A stretch of 64,000 nucleotides of DNA. Source: Candidatus Binatia bacterium (lineage in GTDB: Bacteria; Desulfobacterota; Binatia; UBA12015). The first letter of the stretch is position 1; each line of letters begins with the position of its first letter. Both the position numbers and the translations under genes were made by a program. This document shows, one piece after another, positions 35,170 to 44,638 of the stretch. The stretch lies in assembly GCA_029248525.1 (NCBI GenBank), contig JAQWJE010000049.1, forward strand, positions 737,836-801,835, given 5' to 3'. The notes below the pieces were generated by a model. That model made no database searches and was not told the origin of the DNA. It worked only from the letters and a program-made list of their open reading frames with translations.

Positions 35170-36234
35170 GTGCGCGTTGTATTTCTGATTGAAGACTCAC
35201 TGCCCCTTCGCTGGGTCGGTCCCGAATTTACGCCTCATTTGTACGGCTTGCTCGCTGACGGCGGGATGATGCATCCAATGGGGGGGCAGGCGGTTCTGAG
35301 CACCGCAACTTACCCCAATCACGCCAGTTTCATTACCGGGACAAAGCCTCAGGCTCACGGTATTTTGACTAACGATGTCTGGCGAGATGGCGCTTTCGTT
35401 TCCTCGGCTGAAGTTGGACCGGCCACCGAAACATTATTTGCCGCCGCACGACAAGCCGGCGTTTCGACGGCCGCAGTGCTGGGTGATCAAAAGCTGGTTG
35501 GGGTGATGGGGGCCGATGTCGCCGACGTCCATTGGCCGCCGTGCGGGGTTCTGCCGGAGGACGCGGTGCTGGACGAGTTCGGCTATGCCGCGGACGTCGA
35601 GGTGGTGCGACAGGTGGAAGCGATATCCGCCCTCGATGCTGAACTTGTAGTGTTGCATTTGAATGAACCGGATTCGGTCTGTCACCTCTTCGGGCCCGAT
35701 GCCGAGGCCAGCCGGGAGCGTTTTCGCGCGACCGACGCCGCGTTTGGCGCAATCGTGGAGCGCCTTCGCCCCGGTTGGGAAGATACCGTTCTGCTGGTCG
35801 TGAGCGATCACGATCAGGAGGCTTTGCGGCCGGGGCCGCCTGTGGATCTCAATGCGATGCTTGCGGCCGAAGGACTCTCCGGTACCGCCTCCTCCGAGGG
35901 CACGGCCGCGCAAGTTGTGGACGGACCAGGTCTGCCAACCCTGTTGGGCTTCCCCGGCGTGGAGGACGGTTTGGATCTCGGCGCCGGACATTCGCTCGTT
36001 TGGGGAGATGCCGGCGTGAGCTTTGGCTCTGTGGATTGGGGCCTGAAAGGGGGCCACGGAAGCCCGCGGACCGGGACGCAGGTGGCGATGGTCGCCGGCG
36101 GATCGCCGCACGTTCCCGCTCTCGCTGCCGGACTGGCCGCGCGTCGACCCGATGCGACAGATTGGGCACCGACAATGGCTGAACTTTTCGGATTTGCACT
36201 CGCCTCGGCGGAGGGGAAGTCTCTGCGGCGTTGA
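35170..36234 (+). CDS. Alkaline phosphatase / nucleotide pyrophosphatase family
   Basis: This 354-residue metal-dependent phosphohydrolase belongs to the NPP branch. The nucleophile is Thr47 in STATYPNHASFITG, and later Asp/His ligands occur in HLNEPDSVCHLFG, LLVVSDHDQE and KGGHGSP. The start is assigned to GTG 35170 behind GGAGAAGG; a TTG at 35152 is an alternative. It lies 26 bases after the copper monooxygenase gene and may be cotranscribed. No signal peptide is evident, so a cytoplasmic phosphodiester or nucleotide substrate is possible. Confidence 0.86.
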   Translation: MRVVFLIEDSLPLRWVGPEFTPHLYGLLADGGMMHPMGGQAVLSTATYPNHASFITGTKPQAHGILTNDVWRDGAFVSSAEVGPATETLFAAARQAGVSTAAVLGDQKLVGVMGADVADVHWPPCGVLPEDAVLDEFGYAADVEVVRQVEAISALDAELVVLHLNEPDSVCHLFGPDAEASRERFRATDAAFGAIVERLRPGWEDTVLLVVSDHDQEALRPGPPVDLNAMLAAEGLSGTASSEGTAAQVVDGPGLPTLLGFPGVEDGLDLGAGHSLVWGDAGVSFGSVDWGLKGGHGSPRTGTQVAMVAGGSPHVPALAAGLAARRPDATDWAPTMAELFGFALASAEGKSLRR

Positions 36235-36247
36235 GCTTGGGCCGGAA

Positions 36248-37507
36248 TCAGTCGCGACGTTCCCGGGGAATGTCGAAGCGTTCGATATAGGTCGAGAATG
36301 CGTCGCCGATTTCATCGACGTTCATGCCGAAATCTTTTGCGTCATAGCGATGGCGCCCAAAGTTGCTCTGGGGTCGTTGCCGCAACCACTGCCGGATCGC
36401 CTCGGCGTGATCCTCGAGAAGTTCTTCCCCGAACACGGTATAGACTTTCCGCAAGGCGGCAATCGGATCTTCCATCAGCTCTTCGTAAAGTAGATGAGCG
36501 CACCAGTCGGGGTCCGCTTGTTTGTCGAATTCCATCCCCTTGCGCACGCCGATGGAAAGCTCGCGATTCCATTCCTGGCCGACCATCTCCGGGTCGGGGT
36601 CTTTGGTGAAGGTGCGGTAGAAGGCCATATTCAGGCTGGCGACCGAAGGCACCACCTTGCGCGGATCGCGATGTGTCCAGATGACCCGAGCGTCGGGATA
36701 GGTGCGGAACAGGGCCGCAAAGCTCCAAAGATGCTGTGGTGTTTTCAGGCTCCAGCGACGAGGCTCCCGGCCGCATTGCAGGAGTTGCAATACGCTTCGA
36801 TGGAATTCGTAACTCGAGTCCACCTCGGCATCTTGCAGCCAGCGCGCATAGCCCGGGATCGGCGTCTGGGTAGAGAATAGCAGGGAGCGAAAATCGCAGG
36901 CGAAAAGTGTGACGCACTCGGTGGGTAGTGTCGGTTCCATCGGGTGCATCGCCTGCAGGGGCGGGATGAGTTGATTGAGTTGCTTGTCGTCTTTCTCGGC
37001 GCGTGCGATCCGGGCGCGGATCTCCGTGCTTTCGGGTGCGCCGGGGGGAGCCGGATCCAATGCCTCCCAGCCCAGCAGGGAGCGATTGCGCGGGTCGAGC
37101 TCGAGAAGGTGGCTGAGCAGGGTGGTCCCGGTTCGTGGGAGTCCGGCGATGACCCAAGGGGCACGGATGGTTTCCTGATTCGTCTCGGGGTGCGCTTTGT
37201 TCCAGTCCGTCACATGCAAGCGCGCAGTCAAAAAGCGGGTAAGCATTTTCTTCTGCACCATACGTCCGAAGGTGGTGAGTTGCGCATCTACCTCGAGACT
37301 GTCGAGCAGGGCCTTGAGTCCCGCGCGGAAGCGATCATCACCAAAGTCCTCGAGGCCCGCTTGGTGCCGGGCGGCATCGATCAGTTCCTCCGCGTCCAAT
37401 CGAGGAAGCGTCCAGCCGATTCGAGCGGCAGCCGCTCCGGTTGCGTTCAGGGTGCGCAGAATCGGGGAATGAATCCCGGCATCGTGAAATGTGACATCGC
37501 GCGGCAT
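36248..37507 (-). CDS. Sulfotransferase family protein
   Basis: The protein has 419 residues and the PAPS 5'-phosphate loop GLPRTGTT at 122-129, followed by LLSHLLELDP. The 3'-phosphate segment appears in ARVIWTHRDPRKVVPSVASL. These are the hallmarks of the Sulfotransfer_3 group, which transfers sulfate from PAPS to a hydroxyl or amine. It is convergent with the phosphatase gene, and on the same strand as the small lipoprotein gene upstream. A SulP anion transporter is encoded nearby, but the acceptor molecule is unknown. Confidence 0.9.
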   Translation of the reverse strand: MPRDVTFHDAGIHSPILRTLNATGAAAARIGWTLPRLDAEELIDAARHQAGLEDFGDDRFRAGLKALLDSLEVDAQLTTFGRMVQKKMLTRFLTARLHVTDWNKAHPETNQETIRAPWVIAGLPRTGTTLLSHLLELDPRNRSLLGWEALDPAPPGAPESTEIRARIARAEKDDKQLNQLIPPLQAMHPMEPTLPTECVTLFACDFRSLLFSTQTPIPGYARWLQDAEVDSSYEFHRSVLQLLQCGREPRRWSLKTPQHLWSFAALFRTYPDARVIWTHRDPRKVVPSVASLNMAFYRTFTKDPDPEMVGQEWNRELSIGVRKGMEFDKQADPDWCAHLLYEELMEDPIAALRKVYTVFGEELLEDHAEAIRQWLRQRPQSNFGRHRYDAKDFGMNVDEIGDAFSTYIERFDIPRERRD

Positions 37508-37513
37508 GCGGAA

Positions 37514-37930
37514 TTACCTGTAGCTCGAGATCCAGTCATCCTGCTCGCGACACCAATCCAGATGCTTGCGTGCCAGAGCTGTGGGCGAGTTTGCTCGATT
37601 CTCCCAGACAAAAGATGCCTCGTCGTTGGCGAATTGGCTGACGAATTCGCGGAAAGTCGAGGAGCGATTGGCTTCGGTGTAGGTCTGGATGGTTTCCGCA
37701 AGCAGGGCGCTGCGGAGACCGATATAGATTTTGCGGCTGCCCGCCTGCTTGGCCAGTTGGTGATATTCCTGCAAGCGACGCGAGCCCTGGTTGCACATCT
37801 CGATGGCTGTACGCTGGTAGGGTGTGAGTGCCGATTTCGGGTCGCGGGCCTTTTCGGGATCCCGCTCACAGCCCAGGCAGGCAAGGAGGGCCATCAGGAG
37901 TCCGAAGCGATAGAGAGGCCGGAGGATCAC
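37514..37930 (-). CDS. Small hypothetical lipoprotein
   Basis: The protein has 138 residues and a lipoprotein signal with Cys21 in LLACLGCERD. The mature part is helical and charged, with KSALTPYQRTAIEMCNQG and ANRSSTFREFVSQFANDE. No family is recognised. The frame extends to 38179, but the GTG at 37930 starts the signal sequence and the upstream part overlaps the divergent SulP gene. It precedes the sulfotransferase gene by 6 bases, so the two are probably one transcript. Confidence 0.72.
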   Translation of the reverse strand: MILRPLYRFGLLMALLACLGCERDPEKARDPKSALTPYQRTAIEMCNQGSRRLQEYHQLAKQAGSRKIYIGLRSALLAETIQTYTEANRSSTFREFVSQFANDEASFVWENRANSPTALARKHLDWCREQDDWISSYR

Positions 37931-38022
37931 GGCACTATCGTCGCCTTTTCCCGCCAGTTCTGCAATCGCTGCAGCCGAGCGGTTCGCCTTCTGGTGCGAG
38001 CTTTGGCACCTTTGCCTGGAGC

Positions 38023-39693
38023 ATGGGAAATGCCAGTCGATATAGCGCTCAAAGCGTGCTGCAGGATCTGGGGGCCGGCTTGGCTGTTGCGGCACTGGCG
38101 ATTCCGCAAGGAGTCGCCTACGCGATGATCGCCGGTCTTCCCCCGGTGATGGGACTCTACGCGGCCAGTGTGCCGGCAATCGTCGCGGGTTGTTTTCGAT
38201 CCTCTCGTTATGTGATCGCCGGTCCCTCCAATGCGCTCTCCCTGCTGGTGGGTTCGTCGACCGGCGTCCTCGCGGTGTCGGAAGGGGTGGATGCGGCCTC
38301 GGTCGCGATCGCTCTCGCTCTCTGGGTCGGCCTGATTCAAATCATGGCGGGTTTCCTCCGACTCGGAGTGGCGGTCGGCTATATCTCGTCATCGGTCGTT
38401 CTGGGCTATATCACCGGAGCGGCGACGCTGATCGTCTGGGGGCAGGTGCCGAATTTATCCAGCACGACGGATCTCACGGTAGGAATCGGGACCGCTATCT
38501 TGATGATTCTCCTCGGGCGACTGGGCCATTTCTTTCCTGCTGCGCTGGTCGCTATTTTAGCGATGACGACCGGCGTGACGCTGGCCGACCTGCCGCTTCG
38601 CACGATCGGGGACCTAGCGGCCATCCCCGCAAGCCTGCCTCCGCTCACGCTTCCGTTCCAGCTGCCCGTAGCGACGCATACGGCTCTCTTGCCAGCGGCT
38701 ATTGCTGCCTCCGTGCTCTCTCTGGTCGAATCCTCGGCTGTGGGCCGCAGTCTGGCGGCCGCCAGCGGCGAGCGTGTGCAGAGCAATCGAGAGATCGTGG
38801 GGCAGGGGCTCGGCAATTTGGCCGCTTCCTTTGTCGGGGGCTACCCGGTCAGCGGAAGTCTGGCCCGTTCGATGCTGAATTACAGCGCTGGGGCACGATC
38901 CCGTCTGGCGGGGGTTTCTTCCGGTTTTCTGGTGATCGTGATGGTGCTGATCGCCGCGCCTCTGGTGGACGCGATCCCCATTCCCGCTCTCGCGGGAATG
39001 CTTCTGGTTCTGGCGTGGGAGCTGGTAAACTTCCGAGCGATCTGGCGCACGTTGCGTGGCAGTCTGGGGGACTCCGCCGCTCTGTTGATGACGTTCGTCG
39101 GAACCTGGACCTTGCGGTTGGATGAAGCGATCTATCTCGGGGTCGGTGTGAGCCTGGTGCTTTTTCTTCGCCGGGCTCGCCTCCTGGTAGTTCGTGAGTT
39201 GCACGTCGACCAACAGGGCCATCTCCGTGAGGTGGACGGACGAAGTTGTCGTGTTGTTCGCGTCCTGCATGCCGAAGGCCCGCTCTTTTTCGGTGCGGCG
39301 GGGGAGCTGGAGTCGGCTCTGGATGAGGCCTTGGCCGACGATGCGCTTCGCGTCCTTCTCCTCCGTTTGAAAAGGACTCAGGGAATGGATCTTTCGGCGG
39401 CGCATGTTCTGGAGGAAGCGGGACGACGCTTACGCCAGCGAGGGGGGCGTTTATTGCTGGTAGGACTCCTCCCGGACCCTTTGGCGTTGCTCGAGCGCAC
39501 GGGAGTTGCGGCCGAGATCGGGGAGGAGAATATCTTCCCCAGCCGCTCGGGATGGTTTGCGGCCATGGATGAGGCTTTGGGGGAAGCTCTGGCGCACGAC
39601 CACCATGGAAGCGATTGTCCGCTGATGGAATATATTGCTTCCCGAGATGCGGATCCGGTTGCGGACACGGAGATCCACCGGGAAGATCCTTGA
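38023..39693 (+). CDS. SulP-family anion transporter with STAS domain
   Basis: This SLC26/SulP protein has 556 residues. About 11-14 membrane helices cover residues 15-420, with the signature ALAIPQGVAYAMIAGLPPVMGLYAASVPAI and the conserved GPSNALSLLVGSS. A cytoplasmic STAS domain follows (about 430-530), including LHAEGPLFFGAAGEL. Family members transport sulfate, bicarbonate, dicarboxylates or chloride. The open frame extends to 37828, but ATG 38023 lies just before the first helix region. Its position next to a sulfotransferase gene hints at sulfate but does not prove it. Confidence 0.92.
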   Translation: MGNASRYSAQSVLQDLGAGLAVAALAIPQGVAYAMIAGLPPVMGLYAASVPAIVAGCFRSSRYVIAGPSNALSLLVGSSTGVLAVSEGVDAASVAIALALWVGLIQIMAGFLRLGVAVGYISSSVVLGYITGAATLIVWGQVPNLSSTTDLTVGIGTAILMILLGRLGHFFPAALVAILAMTTGVTLADLPLRTIGDLAAIPASLPPLTLPFQLPVATHTALLPAAIAASVLSLVESSAVGRSLAAASGERVQSNREIVGQGLGNLAASFVGGYPVSGSLARSMLNYSAGARSRLAGVSSGFLVIVMVLIAAPLVDAIPIPALAGMLLVLAWELVNFRAIWRTLRGSLGDSAALLMTFVGTWTLRLDEAIYLGVGVSLVLFLRRARLLVVRELHVDQQGHLREVDGRSCRVVRVLHAEGPLFFGAAGELESALDEALADDALRVLLLRLKRTQGMDLSAAHVLEEAGRRLRQRGGRLLLVGLLPDPLALLERTGVAAEIGEENIFPSRSGWFAAMDEALGEALAHDHHGSDCPLMEYIASRDADPVADTEIHREDP

Positions 39694-39754
39694 GGGCGGA
39701 GCCGAGCAGTGAGCGCTCGATCAAACCGGTGAGTTCGGGAAGAAGAGGAATTGC

Positions 39755-41551
39755 ATGACGAATGCGGCAGCAGATTGGGATATGACCTCGTACTTCCCGG
39801 AGTTTGGTGGGGCGGCCTATCGCTCCTTCCGGGAAGACCTCTCGACCGCGGTGGAAGGTCTGTGTGAGTCCTTGCCCGGCCTTGGTCCCGTGGCGCTGCC
39901 GCATCTCGAAGGCTGGGAGTCCTGGTTACTGCGCCTCGAAGGGGTCGTGGCGCAGAACCGACATCTGGGTTCCTACCTTGGCTGTCTGTCGGCGGCGGAT
40001 GCTCATAACGAGGAAATTCAACGGGATGTCGCCTGGTCCGCGCAGCTTCGCGCCGAGATCGAGAAGGCTCTGATCGGGCTCCGGGCCGCTCTTCGCGATG
40101 CCGAGGATGCGGATTTCGCCCGATTATTGGCGCGCGAGCCGCTCGTTCCGGTCCGGCACTATCTGAAACAGGCCCGGCGCCGCTCGCTCGAGAGTATGGA
40201 TGCGACCAGTGAAGGTCTTGCGGCCGATCTCGGTGTGAATGGGATCGGCGCGTGGGGGCGGCTCTACGATCAGATCTCCGGCTCCCTGATGTTTACCTTC
40301 GCGATGCCCGGGCAGGAGCCGGAGCGCTTGCCCGTGTCGCGTGCACGCAGCTTGATGGGAGATGTCGACCCGGTGTGTCGGCGCGCCGCCTTTCGTGGCG
40401 CCAACGAGGCTTGGGAGGAACAAGCGGAGGTCTGTGCGGCCAGCCTGAACGCCATTGCGGGTACCCGATTGACTCTCTATGAGCGCCGCGGGATTCCTCA
40501 TTTTCTTGATCCCGCCTGCCTCGATTCCGGAATTTCACGCAAAACGCTCGAGGTGATGATCGGGGTGGCTCGATCGCGGGCCGAGGTCGGACGGAAGATT
40601 TTGCGGGAACGCGCGCGGCGGATGGGTTTGCCGACGCTTGCCTTCTCGGATCTCGAGGCGCCTTTGGCGGCCTCGAGCGCGCGGCGAATCTCTTATACGG
40701 AGGCCGCCGGTCGAGTGGAGGAGGCCTTCACCCGGTTCTATCCGACGATGGGTGCCTTTGCGGCAGAAGCGGTTGAGAAAAAGTGGATCGATCATACGCC
40801 ACGAGCCGGGAAGCGTCCGGGCGGCTTTTGTTCTTCGTCCCCTCTTTTGCAGGAAAGCCGGATTTTCATGACCTTCGATGGCGCCTTGGGCGATGTCTCA
40901 ACGCTGGCTCATGAACTCGGGCATGCCTGGCATTCCCGGGTGATGGGCGATTTGCGCCCGTGGGCGCGAGGCTATCCCATGACTCTGGCCGAGACGGCAT
41001 CCACTTTTGCCGAGCAGGTGCTGGTGGATCGAATTCTCTCGGATCCTCAATCCTCCGCGGAGGAAAGGACTCAGGTCCTCGATGGACGCCTGTCGGATGC
41101 GACCGCCTTTCTGCTCAATACCACCATGCGCTTTACCTTCGAGAAGGCTTTTTACGAGGAGCGAGCGGCTGGCGAAGTGTCGGCGAATCGCCTCTGTGCG
41201 TTGATGCGTGAGCATCAGGCCGATTGGTACGGCGATACCATCGACCCGGAAGGTCTCGACCCCTACTTTTGGGCGTCGAAGCTCCATTTCTATATCTCCG
41301 GCCTGTCGTTTTATAATTTCCCCTACACTTTCGGATACCTTTTCAGTCAGGGGATCTTTGCCCGGGCACAGCACGAAGGTGCCGAATTTCTGCCTCGATA
41401 TGAGGCGTTGCTTTGCGATACCGGCTCGGCGACGGCCGAGGAGGTCGCCCAACGCCACCTCGGCGTGGACCTCGAGGCACCGGAATTTTGGAACGAATCC
41501 ATCGATCGAGTGGCCGAAGATTTTGAAATCTACGCGAGTTCGGCATTTTAA
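39755..41551 (+). CDS. M3-family oligoendopeptidase (PepF-like)
   Basis: This 598-residue zinc metallopeptidase degrades oligopeptides in the cytoplasm. The zinc site is H386-E387-x-x-H390 in LAHELGHAWHSRV, followed by the third ligand region SYMTLAETASTFAE-like PMTLAETASTFAEQVL. The C-terminal GLSFYNFPYTFGYLFSQG is conserved in PepF/M3B. AGAAGAGG precedes the ATG. It lies downstream of the SulP gene on the same strand. Confidence 0.92.
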   Translation: MTNAAADWDMTSYFPEFGGAAYRSFREDLSTAVEGLCESLPGLGPVALPHLEGWESWLLRLEGVVAQNRHLGSYLGCLSAADAHNEEIQRDVAWSAQLRAEIEKALIGLRAALRDAEDADFARLLAREPLVPVRHYLKQARRRSLESMDATSEGLAADLGVNGIGAWGRLYDQISGSLMFTFAMPGQEPERLPVSRARSLMGDVDPVCRRAAFRGANEAWEEQAEVCAASLNAIAGTRLTLYERRGIPHFLDPACLDSGISRKTLEVMIGVARSRAEVGRKILRERARRMGLPTLAFSDLEAPLAASSARRISYTEAAGRVEEAFTRFYPTMGAFAAEAVEKKWIDHTPRAGKRPGGFCSSSPLLQESRIFMTFDGALGDVSTLAHELGHAWHSRVMGDLRPWARGYPMTLAETASTFAEQVLVDRILSDPQSSAEERTQVLDGRLSDATAFLLNTTMRFTFEKAFYEERAAGEVSANRLCALMREHQADWYGDTIDPEGLDPYFWASKLHFYISGLSFYNFPYTFGYLFSQGIFARAQHEGAEFLPRYEALLCDTGSATAEEVAQRHLGVDLEAPEFWNESIDRVAEDFEIYASSAF

Positions 41552-41707
41552 ATTCAAGAGGGCATCTTTTCTTCCGATTTTAGGGTATCGGATCCGCGCG
41601 GACCCGGATTTCGACAATCGTGGCGAAAGAGTTCGTATTTGAATTGAACAAGTCCTCCCCGGGGCTCGTCTGAGGTGAAAAGACAGAGTTCAGGCAGGAG
41701 AGGAGGG

Positions 41708-41923
41708 ATGAAAATGTTGGTTCGTATGCTCGACAGGGAACCGGGAGTTCCCGAAAAGGTGCTCGACAGGGCCCGTAATTTGCTCAATCTTCCCGACGAG
41801 AGAGCCCTGCAGTTGGTCGCAGAAGGCATCTGCGTTGTTGTGTCCCACGAGATGAAATCCGCGGCCGAGATTCAGCCCCGGACGGCTTTTGCCGGCCAGG
41901 CAAGCGGTCGCCATTCTCGCTGA
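41708..41923 (+). CDS. Small hypothetical protein
   Basis: A 71-residue open frame begins at ATG 41708 immediately after an extensive purine-rich ribosome site (AGGAGAGGAGGG). It has amphipathic helices, MLDREPGVPEKVLDRARNLL and DERALQLVAEGICVVV, and a basic C-terminus. No homologue is recognised. It may be an independent small protein or a spurious frame; the excellent ribosome site is the main argument for it. Confidence 0.5.
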   Translation: MKMLVRMLDREPGVPEKVLDRARNLLNLPDERALQLVAEGICVVVSHEMKSAAEIQPRTAFAGQASGRHSR

Positions 41924-42115
41924 TCTCGCTGAGGCTGTCGGTTCGGCGGTTGCGGGCCTCGCGATCGTCGGCCACCGCGCCGGTCGACTTTCCCGAAATC
42001 GTTCCCGAACTCCGGGGGATCGCGCTTCGCGTTTCCTCTTGGTAACACTAGTTTTTGGCTAGCCGGCTCGGTTACGCCGGCAGGTCTCAACCCCCAACGA
42101 TTGAGGAGAGTTTTC

Positions 42116-43087
42116 GTGTATCGCGAAGAGATTCAGGTTCTTGACTGCACCGTCCGCGACGGCGGTTTGATCAACCAGTACCAGTTCACCGATAAATTCG
42201 TGCAGTCTTGTTACCGAGCGGCGTGCGAGTCGGGCGTCGATTGGTGGGAAATTGGCAAGAAGCTGGAGGTCAGCGAGCAGTATTCGAAGGCCGAGTGGGG
42301 TTGTTGGAACTTCTGCGAGGACGACGATATCGAGCGCGTCATTGACTCGCACGACGGCGAACAGCGAGCCAAGGTCGCTGTTATGTACGACGTCGGCCGG
42401 GTGGACGTCTCCAAACTACGCCCGCGCGACCAGTCGGCGATCGATATGGTGCGCACCGCTTGTTACGTCGCAGACGTCGACAAGGGAATCGATCTCGTCC
42501 GTCGCACCAAGGATCTGGGATACGCAACGACACTGAATATCATGGCGCCGTCCGCGGCGATCGAGAGCGACCTGATCGAGGGACTCGGTCAGGTCAACGA
42601 GGTGGCCGAAGTCGATTTTCTCTATCTGGTCGACAGCTTCGGATCGCTCTATTCCGAGCAGATCACAGCCTACGTCAACTTGTACAGGAAGCATGCACCG
42701 AGCAAGCAGCTGGGCTTCCATGGCCACAACAACCAACAGCTGGCCTTTGCGAACACGCAGCAAGCCATTATCGACGGCGTAAATCTGCTCGACGCGACCG
42801 TCAACGGGATCGGTCGCGGGGCGGGCAATTGCAACCTCGAATTGTTGCTGCAATTTCTCAAGAACCCGAAATTCGATGTCCGTCCCGTCTATCGTTGTAT
42901 TCAGGAAGAATTCCTCGCCCTGCGGCAGCAGATCGAATGGGGCTATAACGATATCTACGGAATCGGAGGATGCCTCAACCAGCACCCGCGCGCAGCCATG
43001 AAGCAGCGTGGCAAGGGTGAGGACAAGGACCTCTGCTACGATTTTCTCCTCGAGTGCACGGAGCTCGATGAGGCCTCTCTGGATTAG
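42116..43087 (+). CDS. DRE-TIM metallolyase / aldolase-like protein
   Basis: The protein has 323 residues and the HMGL-like TIM-barrel pattern: IQVLDCTVRDGGLINQYQF is the DRE-type metal-binding N-terminus, VDSFGSLYSEQI and GFHGHNNQQLAFAN carry the barrel-end motifs, and VNGIGRGAGNCNLELLLQFL closes it. Relatives include 4-hydroxy-2-oxovalerate aldolase and HMG-CoA lyase. The GTG at 42116 has GAGGAG 7 bases upstream; TTG 42101 lies inside that site. The aldol substrate is unknown. Confidence 0.88.
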   Translation: MYREEIQVLDCTVRDGGLINQYQFTDKFVQSCYRAACESGVDWWEIGKKLEVSEQYSKAEWGCWNFCEDDDIERVIDSHDGEQRAKVAVMYDVGRVDVSKLRPRDQSAIDMVRTACYVADVDKGIDLVRRTKDLGYATTLNIMAPSAAIESDLIEGLGQVNEVAEVDFLYLVDSFGSLYSEQITAYVNLYRKHAPSKQLGFHGHNNQQLAFANTQQAIIDGVNLLDATVNGIGRGAGNCNLELLLQFLKNPKFDVRPVYRCIQEEFLALRQQIEWGYNDIYGIGGCLNQHPRAAMKQRGKGEDKDLCYDFLLECTELDEASLD

Positions 43088-43101
43088 GCTTGTCCGCGTG
43101 A

Positions 43102-43129
43102 GGAGTCGCTCGGTGATCCGAGCGACTCC
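43102..43129. terminator. Long perfect hairpin between convergent genes
   Basis: GGAGTCGCTCGG (43102-43113) and CCGAGCGACTCC (43118-43129) form a perfect 12-bp stem with a 4-base loop. There is no T tract on either side, so termination here would need a factor. It sits between the aldolase and LLM genes. Confidence 0.6.
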
Positions 43130-43137
43130 GGCGCTCA

Positions 43138-44112
43138 TCAAACGAAGGGAAGAACTTCTTCCCCGAACTTTTCCAGCGTGGGGGCATCCATGCCGCCGGA
43201 CAGCACCATATGGCTGAGTCCCCACTCCTTTTCTCGCCGTTTGAGTTCCTCGATCCACTGCGCAGGCGTGCCGACAAGCGAAATAGGCATCCGGCGGGCG
43301 ATGGTCGGGTCCAGGCCGAATCCTGAGGCCACGGCGGCGGCCATCTGATCCCCTTGTTCCTCGGTTTCGGTCAGGATGGTCATGAAGCCGGTGGTCGAGA
43401 TCTCGACCTCGCGGCCGTGCCCTGCGGCTGCCTCGCGCACGAAATCGACCTTTTGCCGGAAGGCATCCTCGGCAAGCTTGGTCACTTCACTCAGCAGCAC
43501 GGTGCCGGCTTTGCCCGTTTCCACAACGATGTTGACCAGATCGGCATGCCGGGCCGCTATGCGCAGCAGGCCTTTGCCGCCGCCGCCAAGGAGAATGGGC
43601 GGTGAGGGTTGCCGTTTGGGACGTGCTGGAATGAAGGCATCGCGAAGCTGGTAGAACTCTCCGTCAAAGTTGGTGCGCTCCTCGGTCCAAAGCGAGCGGA
43701 TGACAGAAAGCGATTCGTCGAGTTGTCGAAGCCGAGGTTTGATATCCGGGAAAGGAACACCGGTCATGTCGAACTCGGCCTTGGTCCAGCCGGAACCGAG
43801 TCCGAGAATGGCACGGCCTTGCGAAATTTGGTCGACCGTCGCCATCGCCTGCGCGGTAAGCGCGGGGTGGCGGAAAAGGTTGCACAGGACCAGAGCGCCG
43901 ATCTCGATGCTGGACGTTCTCTCGGCCATGGCACCCATGACAGCGACTGCTTCCCAGACCGGCTGGTCCGGAGACAGTCCCGTCCCGCCCGGGAGTTCCA
44001 TGGCGAAGTGGTCCGGAACAAAGGCGTTCCGAATGCCGACTTTTTCGGCAAGCGCCGCCATATCCAAAATATCTTGTGGTGTATTCCCGACCAGCTGAAT
44101 GCCAAATTCCAT
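43138..44112 (-). CDS. LLM-class F420-type oxidoreductase
   Basis: This luciferase-like protein has 324 residues. It includes MEFGIQLVGNTPQDILDMA, IGALVLCNLFRHPALTAQAMATVDQISQGRAILGLGSGWTKAE-type substrate/cofactor loop and PPILLGGGGKGLLRIAARHADLVN. It belongs to the F420/FMN-dependent group. It is distinct from the first LLM protein in this window (about 290 residues), so the genome has at least two. Cofactor and substrate are not determinable from sequence alone. Confidence 0.89.
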   Translation of the reverse strand: MEFGIQLVGNTPQDILDMAALAEKVGIRNAFVPDHFAMELPGGTGLSPDQPVWEAVAVMGAMAERTSSIEIGALVLCNLFRHPALTAQAMATVDQISQGRAILGLGSGWTKAEFDMTGVPFPDIKPRLRQLDESLSVIRSLWTEERTNFDGEFYQLRDAFIPARPKRQPSPPILLGGGGKGLLRIAARHADLVNIVVETGKAGTVLLSEVTKLAEDAFRQKVDFVREAAAGHGREVEISTTGFMTILTETEEQGDQMAAAVASGFGLDPTIARRMPISLVGTPAQWIEELKRREKEWGLSHMVLSGGMDAPTLEKFGEEVLPFV

Positions 44113-44139
44113 GCGTTTTCTTAATCTGCTCGCGTGGAT

Positions 44140-44583
44140 TCAACAATCCCCGGTGGGGTCCGGCGGCGCAGGTCTGCGTCCGGCCTCCAATTCTTCCGGG
44201 GAGATCCAGCGACTGCCGGATCGGAAACCCCAATCTTGTTGGCGTTTGCCCACCAGCACCAGCGACCATGCACCGGTGCACTGGGAAATTCGATGTGCGT
44301 GCTCCGGGGAAAACCGCCGCAGGTGTGGCGCCTTGAATTGGCGGGTCTCCTTCCGGCCTTCGGGATAGAAAACTTCTTCCTGATAGGACCCACGAAAGAG
44401 AAAGCTCAGGAAGATCCGTGGGTGGTTATGTGGCTCTTCCGGGTCGTCGAGACGAAAGTGATGCAAATAGAGCCTTCGATCGCCCACTTTCCCGAGCACC
44501 CACCGGTCGAGGTAAGTCACACCGCTGCGACCGATTGCTTCATAAATGAAGATTCGATCCAGCCATCTTGCCGCCCAAGCCAT
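44140..44583 (-). CDS. Cupin-like protein
   Basis: The protein has 147 residues. A single cupin fold is suggested by RRLYLHHFRLDDPEEPHNHPRIFLSFLFRGSYQEEVF, with HNH as the metal-ligand pair plus Glu, and HAHRI further on. The start is set at ATG 44583 after GGGGGAATTGAGGGG. It follows the flavoprotein monooxygenase gene on the same strand with a 55-base gap. The reaction is unknown; relatives include dioxygenases and sugar-binding proteins. Confidence 0.72.
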   Translation of the reverse strand: MAWAARWLDRIFIYEAIGRSGVTYLDRWVLGKVGDRRLYLHHFRLDDPEEPHNHPRIFLSFLFRGSYQEEVFYPEGRKETRQFKAPHLRRFSPEHAHRISQCTGAWSLVLVGKRQQDWGFRSGSRWISPEELEAGRRPAPPDPTGDC

Positions 44584-44638
44584 CCCCTCAATTCCCCCGA
44601 CGGCGATGCAAGCGGTTTTTCCTCTCGTGAGCAAGTCG

